Origin: Tahibacter harae
GTDB taxonomy: Bacteria; Pseudomonadota; Gammaproteobacteria; Xanthomonadales; Rhodanobacteraceae
Reading direction: 5' to 3'
Length of the DNA stretch: 64,000 nucleotides
Assembly (NCBI RefSeq): GCF_024437735.1
Contig: NZ_JANFQO010000012.1
Span: 123,856-187,855 of the forward strand
Made by a program: the position numbers and the translations under genes. Shown here piece by piece: positions 18,676 to 25,379 of this stretch (position 1 is its first letter; every line of letters starts with the position of its first letter). The notes below the pieces were generated by a model. It searched no databases. It saw only the letters and a list, made by a program, of their open reading frames with translations, and was not told the origin of the DNA.

Positions 18676-19005
18676 TTACTCGAAACCCAGATCGGCGCAG
18701 GTGGCGTCGACATAGCCCTGGGTGTAGTTCCACTGCACATCGCCGGGACCGCTGACCGGCGCATTGATGACCAGGTACTGCGCCACCGCCGCCGTCAGCG
18801 TCCCGCCGCCGCCGTCCCTGCACATGGCGATGTCGTCCGCTGTCGTTGCACCGTAATAGGCAGCGACGTTGGCCGCGGCGGTGTGCCAGGACACGCTGGT
18901 CATGGGCGGAGTACAGGTCGGGCAGGTGCCGTAATAGGTCACCGCCGAAGCCTGGGTACTGAACAGTGCTGCGCCGATCACACCGATAACAAGCAGAGCC
19001 TTCAT
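18676..19005 (-). CDS. Small secreted protein of unknown function
   Basis: A 109-aa product with a clear signal peptide (MKALLVIGVIGAALFSTQASA, cleavage about residue 21). The mature part of ~88 residues has four cysteines (a CPTC pair near the start, one in MCRDGGG, one in TCADLGF), suggesting two disulfides. A GAGGAG site 9 nt before the ATG at 19005 supports the start; the upstream open frame is noise. No family was recognised. It is followed by a strong hairpin and is the next minus-strand gene upstream of kinase 2. Sequence hints such as GTLTAAVAQYLVIN and DVQWNYTQGYV give no function. Confidence 0.72.
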   Translation of the reverse strand: MKALLVIGVIGAALFSTQASAVTYYGTCPTCTPPMTSVSWHTAAANVAAYYGATTADDIAMCRDGGGGTLTAAVAQYLVINAPVSGPGDVQWNYTQGYVDATCADLGFE

Positions 19006-19325
19006 CGCTTTTCTCCTCGCAGTGGGCCGGCGCGGATGCGCAGGCCGGAACCTGTTCGTGATCGCAGGCGACAAAGCAGCGCCGGGGGCGCAGAAGCACG
19101 CGCCAAGCAAATAACAGCCGCTTTCGCGCGGCGCGATCTGCTTAACATGAACTTTATAAATAGTCGCAAAGTCGCCTTGCAAACCGCGAGCATACCCGCA
19201 TCGGCGCAAATAAATCAGATGCAACAAACCGTTTTTTCTATTGCGGCACTGTTTGGAAAAATGCTCCGCGAATCGCGCAACGCGGCTGCTGTGCGGCGAC
19301 AGCAGACGATCCGGCTCCTGCCGAC
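19006..19325. promoter_or_regulatory. AT-rich spacer with possible promoter for the small secreted-protein gene
   Basis: This 320-nt stretch is markedly more AT-rich than its surroundings between about 19140 and 19290. On the minus strand a TTGCAA box (about 19180) is followed after 17 nt by a TTATAAA box (about 19157), a plausible sigma-70 promoter reading toward 19005. No ORF is supported here. Confidence 0.35.
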
Positions 19326-20105
19326 TTATTTCGAGCGGTTGAACAGCAGCGCGCCCGCAGCCCTGGCGCTGGCTTCGTCGCAGCGCCGCCCCAGCGCATC
19401 CTTCAGGCGCGGGCAGCGCTGCGCGAGGTCTTCCAGCTTCAGGTTCTGCGGCACGCGCGCGTGGTTGACGCAGACCGCGCCGTGCGGCGCCCAGCCGGCC
19501 TCGAAGCGGAAGCCGGCTTCATTGGCCGGCTGCTGCACGCCGTGCCCGTCGTAGATGTCGATGGCGGTGCCGTCGCGCGTGGTCGCCGTACCGTCGCCGC
19601 AGTAATCGGCGCGCACCATGTGCACGCAGGCTTCGTACATCGGCGCCATGGGCGTGCCATCCGGGGCGGGCGCCCAGGGCCGGTAGCCCCAGCGCACGCA
19701 CTTGGCCTGGGCGCCGGCGGTGCAGCTCAGCGCGAAATGGTCACGCCCGGGCTGGTAGCGTCCATCCACCCAGCGGCCCGGCACCGGAAAGCCTTCCTGG
19801 CGCCCTTCGCGGTCGGCCTCGCAGGCGGGCGCCCAGGCGCCGCCGCGCTCGCGCTGGCTGAAACGATGCAGCAATACCGTGCCGCTGGGATCGGACGGAT
19901 CCGGTCGCACCGCGTCTATGCGCAGCTGGCGGCCGCCGCCCAGGTCCAGCTCCGCGCCGATCAGCTCCGCGCTGCGCAGCACGCGGCCGTCCAGCCGGTA
20001 CAGCACGAACTCGGTGCCTTCGACGCTGAGCCGCGCCGGCGGCGCAGCGGCCGCAGGCAGGGCCGCGGCCAGGGCGAGCAGCCGTGCCAGCCAGCGCGGC
20101 GCCAT
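19326..20105 (-). CDS. Secreted ADYC-domain protein
   Basis: A 259-aa protein with an N-terminal signal peptide (MAPRWLARLLALAAALPAAA). The C-terminal half carries the blocks CVRWGYRPW, PMYEACVHMVRADYCGDG (with the eponymous ADYC at about residues 167-170), DGTAIDIYDGHGVQ and FRFEAGWAPHGAVCVNHARV. These match the ADYC domain, a cysteine-rich domain of unknown function common in myxobacteria and other predatory or social bacteria. Conserved cysteines likely form disulfides. It begins only 3 nt after the stop of the NGxxL-repeat gene, so the two form an operon. The role is unknown; a surface or secreted enzyme has not been shown for this domain, to my knowledge. Confidence 0.78.
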   Translation of the reverse strand: MAPRWLARLLALAAALPAAAAPPARLSVEGTEFVLYRLDGRVLRSAELIGAELDLGGGRQLRIDAVRPDPSDPSGTVLLHRFSQRERGGAWAPACEADREGRQEGFPVPGRWVDGRYQPGRDHFALSCTAGAQAKCVRWGYRPWAPAPDGTPMAPMYEACVHMVRADYCGDGTATTRDGTAIDIYDGHGVQQPANEAGFRFEAGWAPHGAVCVNHARVPQNLKLEDLAQRCPRLKDALGRRCDEASARAAGALLFNRSK

Positions 20106-20108
20106 GGC

Positions 20109-20591
20109 TCAGCGCGACTCCGGCAGGTGCACCTGGACCTGGTCCAACGGCACCGCCGACCAGTCCGGCGCCTGCCAGGCCGTGGCGTCGAAAGCCGCTT
20201 CCCGCTCCGGATCGGCCGCGCTGCCGAGCTGCGCGCCCCGCAAGCTGGTGCCGTTGAGGTTGAAACCATTCAGCAGGAGGCCGTTGAGGCTCAGGCCATT
20301 GAGGCTGAGGCCGTTGAGATCCACCCCGTTGAACCGGGTGCCGTTCATGCGCATGCCGTTGAAGGCGATCCCGTTCCAGCGATAGCCGTTGCCCTGGACG
20401 CCGTTCAGCGCCATGCCGTTGAGCTTGAAGCTGTTGAGCGCGATGCCGTTGGTCTGCATCCCGTTGAAATTGATGCCATTCAGGGCAATGCCATTGTCGC
20501 TGCGGCCGTTGAACTTGATGCCGCAGCCGACACAGGCGCTGGCGGAACCCGCGGCGGCGAACAGGCCAAGGGCGATCAGGAAGCGCTTCAT
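20109..20591 (-). CDS. Secreted NGxxL pentapeptide-like repeat protein
   Basis: A 160-aa product beginning MKRFLIALGLFAAAGSASAC, a signal peptide with a cysteine near the cleavage site. About 18 consecutive 5-residue units follow (NGIAL, NGINF, NGMQT, NGIAL, NSFKL, NGMAL and so on, to about residue 115), then a short Asp/Glu-rich C-terminus. The period of five with Leu/Phe/Met at a fixed position fits a right-handed quadrilateral pentapeptide-like helix, with Asn-Gly in place of the usual polar pair. A GGAG site 7 nt before the ATG at 20591 supports the start over a longer frame. It is directly upstream of the ADYC gene and divergent from the ECF sigma gene (127-nt spacer). From family knowledge, similar LNG repeats precede ADYC domains in single proteins elsewhere. 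Confidence 0.82.
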   Translation of the reverse strand: MKRFLIALGLFAAAGSASACVGCGIKFNGRSDNGIALNGINFNGMQTNGIALNSFKLNGMALNGVQGNGYRWNGIAFNGMRMNGTRFNGVDLNGLSLNGLSLNGLLLNGFNLNGTSLRGAQLGSAADPEREAAFDATAWQAPDWSAVPLDQVQVHLPESR

Positions 20592-20718
20592 TGCATACTC
20601 CGGTTCAAAGGTGCCCAATCGGCACTCGCAGGGACGTACGCAGCGGCAGGCCGCCAGGGATCAGGCGCTGCCGGCGCCGCACTCAGGGAGTACGGTGTGC
20701 ACCAACTGGGGGAAAGGC

Positions 20719-21288
20719 ATGAACGAGAACGAGATCACCGCCCGCATCGCCGCCGCCAGCCAGGGCTCGGCCGAGCGCGACCAGGCGCTGAACCTGGTCT
20801 ACGAAGACCTGCTGCGCATCGCCCGGGCCGAGCTGGCCCGCCACCGCCGCGGCGACACCCTCAACACCCGCGCCCTGGTCAACGAGGCCTACCTCAAGCT
20901 GTTCGAGCGCGCCAACGGCCAGTACGAAAACCGCAAGCACTTCTTCGCCACCGCCGCCCGCGCCATGCGCCAGGTCGTGATCGACTACGCCCGCGCGCGC
21001 CTGGCCGAACGCCGCGGCGCCGGCGCCGAGCACGTGGAACTGGACTCGCTCGAAGGCATGCCCCTGCCCGTGGACGAACAGGCCGAACAGCTGGTCGGCA
21101 TGGACCGCGCCCTGCAGAAACTCGCCGCCCTGGACGAACGCCTGGTCAGCGTGGTCGAGATGCGCTTCTTCGCCGGCCTGGAAGTGAAAGACATCGCCGA
21201 ACTGCTGGGCGTATCCGAGCCCACGGTCAAGCGCGACACACGGGCGGCGAAGGCATTCCTGCAACGGGAGTTGTCCCTGGGAAATTGA
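20719..21288 (+). CDS. ECF sigma factor (TIGR02999-type) lacking the acidic region-2.2 motif
   Basis: A 189-aa sigma-70-family factor. Region 2 covers about residues 18-95 (LNLVYEDLLRIARAELARHR; NRKHFFATAARAMRQVVIDY), and region 4 about 128-185 (DERLVSVVEMRFFAGLEVKD, then IAELLGVSEPTVKRDTRAAK, a clear HTH). It matches the TIGR02999 group, which is often encoded near Hanks kinases. Where most ECFs have DAED before LVQE, this one has Asn49-Thr50-Arg51-Ala52 before LVNEAYLKL, so the acidic residues that contact the RNA polymerase beta' subunit are missing and threonines (47, 50) are available. No anti-sigma gene is adjacent. A GGGGGAAAGG site precedes the ATG at 20719; the longer frame is rejected. 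It converges on the DUF4303 gene. Confidence 0.92.
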   Translation: MNENEITARIAAASQGSAERDQALNLVYEDLLRIARAELARHRRGDTLNTRALVNEAYLKLFERANGQYENRKHFFATAARAMRQVVIDYARARLAERRGAGAEHVELDSLEGMPLPVDEQAEQLVGMDRALQKLAALDERLVSVVEMRFFAGLEVKDIAELLGVSEPTVKRDTRAAKAFLQRELSLGN

Positions 21289-21306
21289 ACGGCGGCGCTG
21301 TCCCGT

Positions 21307-21897
21307 TCACGTCCCGCCAACTGCGTAGCGCCGCAGGAACTTCCGGTAGACCGTGGAAGAATTCAGCACTTCCGCCGAGTTGTTTTCGAGCGCGAAGGCT
21401 TCGTCCTGGTCCGTCGATGAAATGAAAATGACGGTCTCGCTTCCGGCCGGGGCGAAAAGGCCTTCTCCATCCAGCAAAGCCATCGCCGCGATCATCGACG
21501 CATGCACCTGCTGCCGGAACGCGGCGAACGAACCCGTCTCACAGGCGGCCTGGCTCGCCGCACTCAGATCGCGGCAGATCGCCGTGAACGCTTCATCCTT
21601 CCACGCCTCGTAAGCCCATTCGCCGATGTACCACTGGTAGCCCGCCATCTCCGCAGGATCGTCCACGCCGGCCTTCGACAGCTTCTCGCTGTGTTTCTCG
21701 ATGGAGTTCGCGCAGGGAAGAACCGTATAGCAGTCCGCGTCGGTGTACAGGGCGAAGGCGTAGAAGTCCTCCTGCTTTCTGCGTTCGATCAGATCCGCGA
21801 AGGAAGCTCTCGCGGCGGCGGCAATGCGTCCGGGGAAGCTCGTCCAATCCAGGCTGGCGTCGGCTGAGTCGCTGTCGCCAGCGGTATCGGCATTCAT
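21307..21897 (-). CDS. DUF4303 family protein
   Basis: A 196-aa soluble protein. The central block DFYAFALYTDADCYTVLPCA (about residues 45-64), followed by KAGVDDPAEMAGYQWYIGEW, matches the DUF4303 pattern 'FYAFALYTD ... Y.W...EWAYE'. From general knowledge these proteins turn up in polymorphic-toxin and immunity neighbourhoods, but no toxin gene is adjacent here. An AAAGGAG site 9 nt before the ATG at 21897 sets the start; a longer open frame exists. Its 3' end lies 18 nt from the convergent sigma gene. The function is unknown. Confidence 0.78.
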   Translation of the reverse strand: MNADTAGDSDSADASLDWTSFPGRIAAAARASFADLIERRKQEDFYAFALYTDADCYTVLPCANSIEKHSEKLSKAGVDDPAEMAGYQWYIGEWAYEAWKDEAFTAICRDLSAASQAACETGSFAAFRQQVHASMIAAMALLDGEGLFAPAGSETVIFISSTDQDEAFALENNSAEVLNSSTVYRKFLRRYAVGGT

Positions 21898-22251
21898 CGG
21901 CAGGCTCCTTTGCTGGCGCCGTATCGTGCCAGATCTTCCCCGCAGCAGCACCCGCAGCGCGGAACGGATGCGTTCCGCCAATCATCAGCGGCAGCGCCAT
22001 GCTGTGACGGCCTCGACATACGCCGTGTGCGCCGCTCTCCACTTCACCGCATGAACGCCGGCGCAACCGCGCCGAAAAAAATCTGTTCGGATTAGTTCAC
22101 ATGCTTCGTTCGTATAACCGTTGCGTTTTCCCGCACAGGGAAAGGGAAAGCGCGACAGGAAAGCATCGACGGTAGCGACAATGACGCGCTGTTCAGAATC
22201 GTGAAGTACGCGCATGGAGTCGCAGCGTCATTCATCGACATGGAGCATCAA
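21898..22251. other. Divergent intergenic region, relatively AT-rich
   Basis: This 354-nt spacer separates the minus-strand DUF4303 gene from the plus-strand secreted operon and must hold both promoters. An AT-rich part at about 22070-22130 includes TATAAC, a possible -10 for the plus-strand genes. No ORF with a ribosome binding site is seen. Confidence 0.4.
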
Positions 22252-23085
22252 ATGAAAGCGACACGCAAGACACTGCTGGGCGCAGGCCTCGTGCTGGCCC
22301 TGCTCGGCGGCGCAGGGAATGCACTGGCCGATTCGGTCTGGAGTTCGGCCATCACCAAGTGGGACGGCGACTGCTCCGGCAGCCAGCGCGACTGGTGGGA
22401 CGACATGTGCATGGCCTGGCGCCATGAGATGGCCGACCGCGGTTTCGTGCCGGTGTGGGAGAACTTCCAGCTGGTCAAGGTCGGCAAGTATGCGGATCCG
22501 TCGATCACCAGCTGGGCCTACGACAATAGCCGCATGGATGCGCACGACGCGGGCCTGATCTGCACGCACGGTTCCATCGACGGCCCCGGCTGGGTCGGCA
22601 CCATGCACACGCGGGAAGGCGGCGAATGCGGCCTCAACGTCAACCAGATGAAGCTGGGCAAGGCTTCGGGTGGACGGCTGCGCTTTTTCCACATGTCTTC
22701 GTGCCAGAGCATGCAGTGGGACAACCGCCTGTCCTGGTTCGGCGCAGCCAAGGGCGGCGTACACGTGATCGCCGGTTTCCACGGCCTCATGTACATCGGC
22801 TCGCAGTATGTGGACGAGTACGAGGAACTGGCCGCCGACGGTACCGTGTCCAAGGGCGTGGGCAAGGCCTGGGTCGACAACATGCATCACGTCGACCACT
22901 GGTACAACAGCTACAAGACCATCTGCCCGGTGGCGATGGGCTTCGGCAATACCGCGGCGCGTTCGGCCGATGTGCTCAACGAGCGCTATGCGAGCAAGTG
23001 GTCGGACACGGCCGCGAACTGGGCCACGACCCGCTACATCAGCGGCTGCGATCCGTCCACCGGCGGCGGCGCGCTGCCGAACTAA
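22252..23085 (+). CDS. Secreted protein with caspase-like His/Cys motifs (DUF6345-like)
   Basis: A 277-aa product with a signal peptide (MKATRKTLLGAGLVLALLGG, then AGNALA). The mature protein has a WDGDCSGSQRDWWDD segment, a strand ending LICTHGSIDGPG (His-Gly), and, ~45 residues on, LRFFHMSSCQSMQWD followed by VHVIAGFHGLMYIGS. 'hhxTHG ... hhxSSCxS' is the His/Cys dyad arrangement of clan CD (caspase-like) peptidases, and the DUF6345 family looks similar; I infer a cysteine-peptidase-like fold, not a proven activity. GGAG 9 nt before the ATG at 22252 sets the start. It is co-transcribed with the next secreted protein (14-nt gap). The substrate is unknown, but the downstream product is a candidate partner. 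Confidence 0.7.
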   Translation: MKATRKTLLGAGLVLALLGGAGNALADSVWSSAITKWDGDCSGSQRDWWDDMCMAWRHEMADRGFVPVWENFQLVKVGKYADPSITSWAYDNSRMDAHDAGLICTHGSIDGPGWVGTMHTREGGECGLNVNQMKLGKASGGRLRFFHMSSCQSMQWDNRLSWFGAAKGGVHVIAGFHGLMYIGSQYVDEYEELAADGTVSKGVGKAWVDNMHHVDHWYNSYKTICPVAMGFGNTAARSADVLNERYASKWSDTAANWATTRYISGCDPSTGGGALPN

Positions 23086-23099
23086 GGGAATAGACCACC

Positions 23100-24077
23100 A
23101 TGATCACGAAGAAACTCCGCCTGCGCGCCGGCCTCGCCGGCCTGATCGGCTTCGGCCTGCTTGCACCGCTGGCCGGCGCCGGCGCGGCCGTCGCCACCGC
23201 CAGCGACCTGGGTTCGCCGGCGGATACCGCCCAGCTCTTTTCCGAGGACTATGCGCGCCTGATCGAGGCCACGCTGCCGGCCTTCCGCAGCGACGAACTC
23301 GCCCGCCGCCTGGCGCTGCTGCGCGAGAAATATCCCAACGGCGAGAACACCGTGACGCTGCGCAAGCTCAGCGACATCGAAGCGCTGCTGGGCCTGCCGC
23401 ATGCGACCACGGGCGGCTCCGACTACGTCGCGACCAAGACCCACGCCTACGGCATCAGCGCCGGTTCCGGCCGCGTGCACTTCGCGCGCAATCTGGAAGG
23501 CCAGCCGCCGATGGCGTTCGAGGAAGCACAGCGCAGCCAGCGCGAGATCGAGGCGCGCCACTTCGATCTGCTGCAGCGCGCGGGCATCTCGCCGGCGCAG
23601 GTGCTGTTCACCACCAGCGGTATCGTCTCGCTGCGCACGCAGTCAGCCGACATGAGCGACGAGAAGGCCCTGCTCGCAGCGGATTCGGTCTATACCTATG
23701 CCCTGCGCAGCATCGAAGGCCTGCAGGTCGAAGGCAGCGAGGCCCGCCTGGCTTCGCGCAGCGGCGGCGACCTGGTCAGCCTGAGCCTGCGCTGGCCGGC
23801 GCTGCAGCTGCATCCGCAGCTGACCAGCTTCAAGCTCAAGAGCGCCGAGGAACTCAAGCGCGAGATCCTGCCGCAGGTGAAGCAGGCGGCCAACGGCGCG
23901 GTGGTGAATCTGCAGATGGCCGTGGTGCTGCGCCCGGTGAGCCTGGACGGCCGCCGCGTGTTCGTGCCTTCGCTCAAGGTCGGCGTGCTGCCGAAGGAAG
24001 AGGCCGGCGCGGTGTTCTACGTCGACCTGCCGCAGCAGGCGCTGGCGTACAAGGAAGGCGATGTGATCGACCGCTGA
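23100..24077 (+). CDS. Hypothetical secreted protein, operon partner of the caspase-like protein
   Basis: A 325-aa product. Residues 1-30 form a signal peptide (MITKKLRLRAGLAGLIGFGL and an AGAGAAVA cleavage region). The mature protein has an N-terminal helical segment (FSEDYARLIEATLPAFRSDE), a middle region with GGSDYVATKTHAYGISAGSG, and a C-terminal half of alternating beta strands (LQMAVVLRPVSLDGRRVFVP; AVFYVDLPQQALAYKEGDVI). No family was recognised. It follows the caspase-like gene by 14 nt and is followed by a strong intrinsic terminator, so the pair is a closed operon. It may be the substrate, regulator or chaperone of the first protein (inference). Confidence 0.72.
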   Translation: MITKKLRLRAGLAGLIGFGLLAPLAGAGAAVATASDLGSPADTAQLFSEDYARLIEATLPAFRSDELARRLALLREKYPNGENTVTLRKLSDIEALLGLPHATTGGSDYVATKTHAYGISAGSGRVHFARNLEGQPPMAFEEAQRSQREIEARHFDLLQRAGISPAQVLFTTSGIVSLRTQSADMSDEKALLAADSVYTYALRSIEGLQVEGSEARLASRSGGDLVSLSLRWPALQLHPQLTSFKLKSAEELKREILPQVKQAANGAVVNLQMAVVLRPVSLDGRRVFVPSLKVGVLPKEEAGAVFYVDLPQQALAYKEGDVIDR

Positions 24078-24099
24078 TCAGGACGATCGGGCCGACCGG

Positions 24100-24130
24100 G
24101 GAGGCCGCCGCGAGGCGGCCTCCTTCTTTT
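24100..24130 (+). terminator. Intrinsic terminator of the secreted two-gene operon
   Basis: A perfect 10-bp stem GGAGGCCGCC / GGCGGCCTCC (24100-24109 and 24114-24123) with a GCGA tetraloop is followed by a T-rich tail (TTCTTTT), 22 nt past the stop at 24077. Confidence 0.9.
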
Positions 24131-24289
24131 CGGCTGGCGCAGCGAATTGCGGCGTTGTCCGGCGCGGGAAAATCCACGCACGCCGGAAACGGATTCAGCC
24201 AAGTCCGGTTTGTTGCGCAGGCCGGATCACACCGTCATCCGGGGATGCGGGGCGCAAGACGGCTCATTGACCGTTGTGCACCCGCGGCT

Positions 24290-24715
24290 TCATGCATCCA
24301 GCGTCGCATCCATGCTGATTTCCGCATTGAGCAGGCGCGACACCGGACAGCCGGCCTTGGCCTTGGCCGCATGCTCGGCGAAGCCGGCCGCATCGGTGCC
24401 GGGCACCTTGGCATTGACGACGAGGTGGACGGCGTTGATGGTGAAGCCGGCGTCGGTCTTGACCAGGCTGACTTCCGCACGGGTACGGATGTATTCCGGC
24501 GTGAGATTGCTCTGGCCCAGGATATTGGACAGGGCCATGGAGAAGCAGCCCGCGTGCGCCGCGCCGATCAGTTCCTCCGGGTTGGTGCCCGGGCCATCCT
24601 CGAAGCGCGACTTGAAACCGTAGGGCGCGTTGTTGAGCACGCCGGTTTCCGTGGAAATGGTGCCGCCGCCTTCCTTGATACTGCCCTTCCACTCTGCCGA
24701 TCCGGTCTTTTTCAT
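24290..24715 (-). CDS. osmC: OsmC-type organic hydroperoxide reductase
   Basis: A 141-aa peroxidase that reduces organic hydroperoxides through a Cys-Cys cycle. The two redox cysteines sit in HAGCFSMALS (Cys57) and AGCPVSRLL (Cys123), with the supporting Arg37 and Glu48 (NPEELIGAAHAGC). The start MKKTGSAEWKGSIKEGGGTI and the length match E. coli OsmC (143 aa). CTGGAG precedes the ATG at 24715. It is the last of a run of minus-strand stress-type genes, 64 nt after the TerB-like gene, so it may be co-transcribed, though the gap could hold its own promoter. Confidence 0.93.
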   Translation of the reverse strand: MKKTGSAEWKGSIKEGGGTISTETGVLNNAPYGFKSRFEDGPGTNPEELIGAAHAGCFSMALSNILGQSNLTPEYIRTRAEVSLVKTDAGFTINAVHLVVNAKVPGTDAAGFAEHAAKAKAGCPVSRLLNAEISMDATLDA

Positions 24716-24779
24716 GGGTTCTGCTCCAGGGGTTGGGAAACGATGTGCGGGTCCGGCCGGCGCTGCCGGCGCGGGCGGA

Positions 24780-25220
24780 TCAGGACTGCTGCAATTCCTT
24801 CGCCACTTCCTGCAGCGCGTCCATGTTGCTGATACGCGAGATCTGTTGCAGCAGATGGTCGGCCACGCCTTCCTCGATACGGCCCAGCTCGGCGGCCGAA
24901 ACACCCAGCGCCGCAGCGAATTCCTGCACCTTGGCGCGCTCGCCGGCAGAGTAATTGCCATCGGCATGGGCCAGCAGCAGGCAGGAATGCAGCAGCGCGG
25001 CCTGCTGCCCGGGCTGACGGAAATCGCCGGCCACGGCGGCGAGATCGAACGGCATCGCGATCAGGTCGTCAAACGACGCCAGGGCCGAGGCTTCGCGCTG
25101 GCAGTTCTCGTAGAAGCTGCGCAGCATCACCCGTTCGGCATCGTGCACACCGTCGGTGACGGCGATGTCGTGCATGGCGCGGACGATGGTCTGCAGGTGG
25201 GAGAGTTCCAGGGTGGGCAT
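24780..25220 (-). CDS. TerB-like protein
   Basis: A 146-aa all-helical protein. Two repeats of the TerB pattern are visible: ALLHSCLLLAHADGNYSAGE, followed by RAKVQEFAAALGVSAAEL, and an N-terminal half with HDIAVTDGVHDAERVMLRSF. The DG(x)hxxxE acidic motifs (ADGNYSAGE; TDGVHDAE) are those that bind metal in TerB/TerB-like domains. Such domains occur in tellurite-resistance and membrane-stress systems. It lies 159 nt after the AAA+ gene and 64 nt before osmC on the same strand; a remnant of the interspersed repeat sits in the 159-nt gap. The function is inferred from family and context only. Confidence 0.78.
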   Translation of the reverse strand: MPTLELSHLQTIVRAMHDIAVTDGVHDAERVMLRSFYENCQREASALASFDDLIAMPFDLAAVAGDFRQPGQQAALLHSCLLLAHADGNYSAGERAKVQEFAAALGVSAAELGRIEEGVADHLLQQISRISNMDALQEVAKELQQS

Positions 25221-25231
25221 GATGGTGTCCC

Positions 25232-25300
25232 GTTGAATTCCGCTGAAATCTTCAAAAGCCCTCTCCCCCGCGCAGGCGCGGAGAAGAGGGAGTACATGGT
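25232..25300 (+). repeat. Internally deleted copy of the interspersed hairpin element
   Basis: The core word TTGAATTCCGCTGAAATC (25233-25250) resembles the TTGAATTTTCGCC(T/G)GAAT core of the three larger copies. Here it runs straight into the terminal hairpin CCCTCTCCCCCGCGC ... GCGCGGAGAAGAGGG (25259-25290). It sits between the AAA+ and TerB-like genes and may also act on transcription between them. Confidence 0.5.
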
Positions 25301-25379
25301 GTTGCGGGGTTTTCCGCAGATCTTCATGCGGCGGGAAGAAAGCAAACCAGGCCGCGGCGATTGACGCACCGCCAACCCA

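Noticed and set aside
18416..19099. Extension of kinase 2 upstream to 19099
   Set aside because: The extra ~228 residues overlap the small secreted-protein gene in another frame and cross a strong hairpin; the start aligned with kinase 1 (18415) is better supported.
22228..22899. Minus-strand frame opposite the caspase-like gene
   Set aside because: There is no signal peptide, ribosome binding site or domain, whereas the plus strand has all the marks of a secreted protein.
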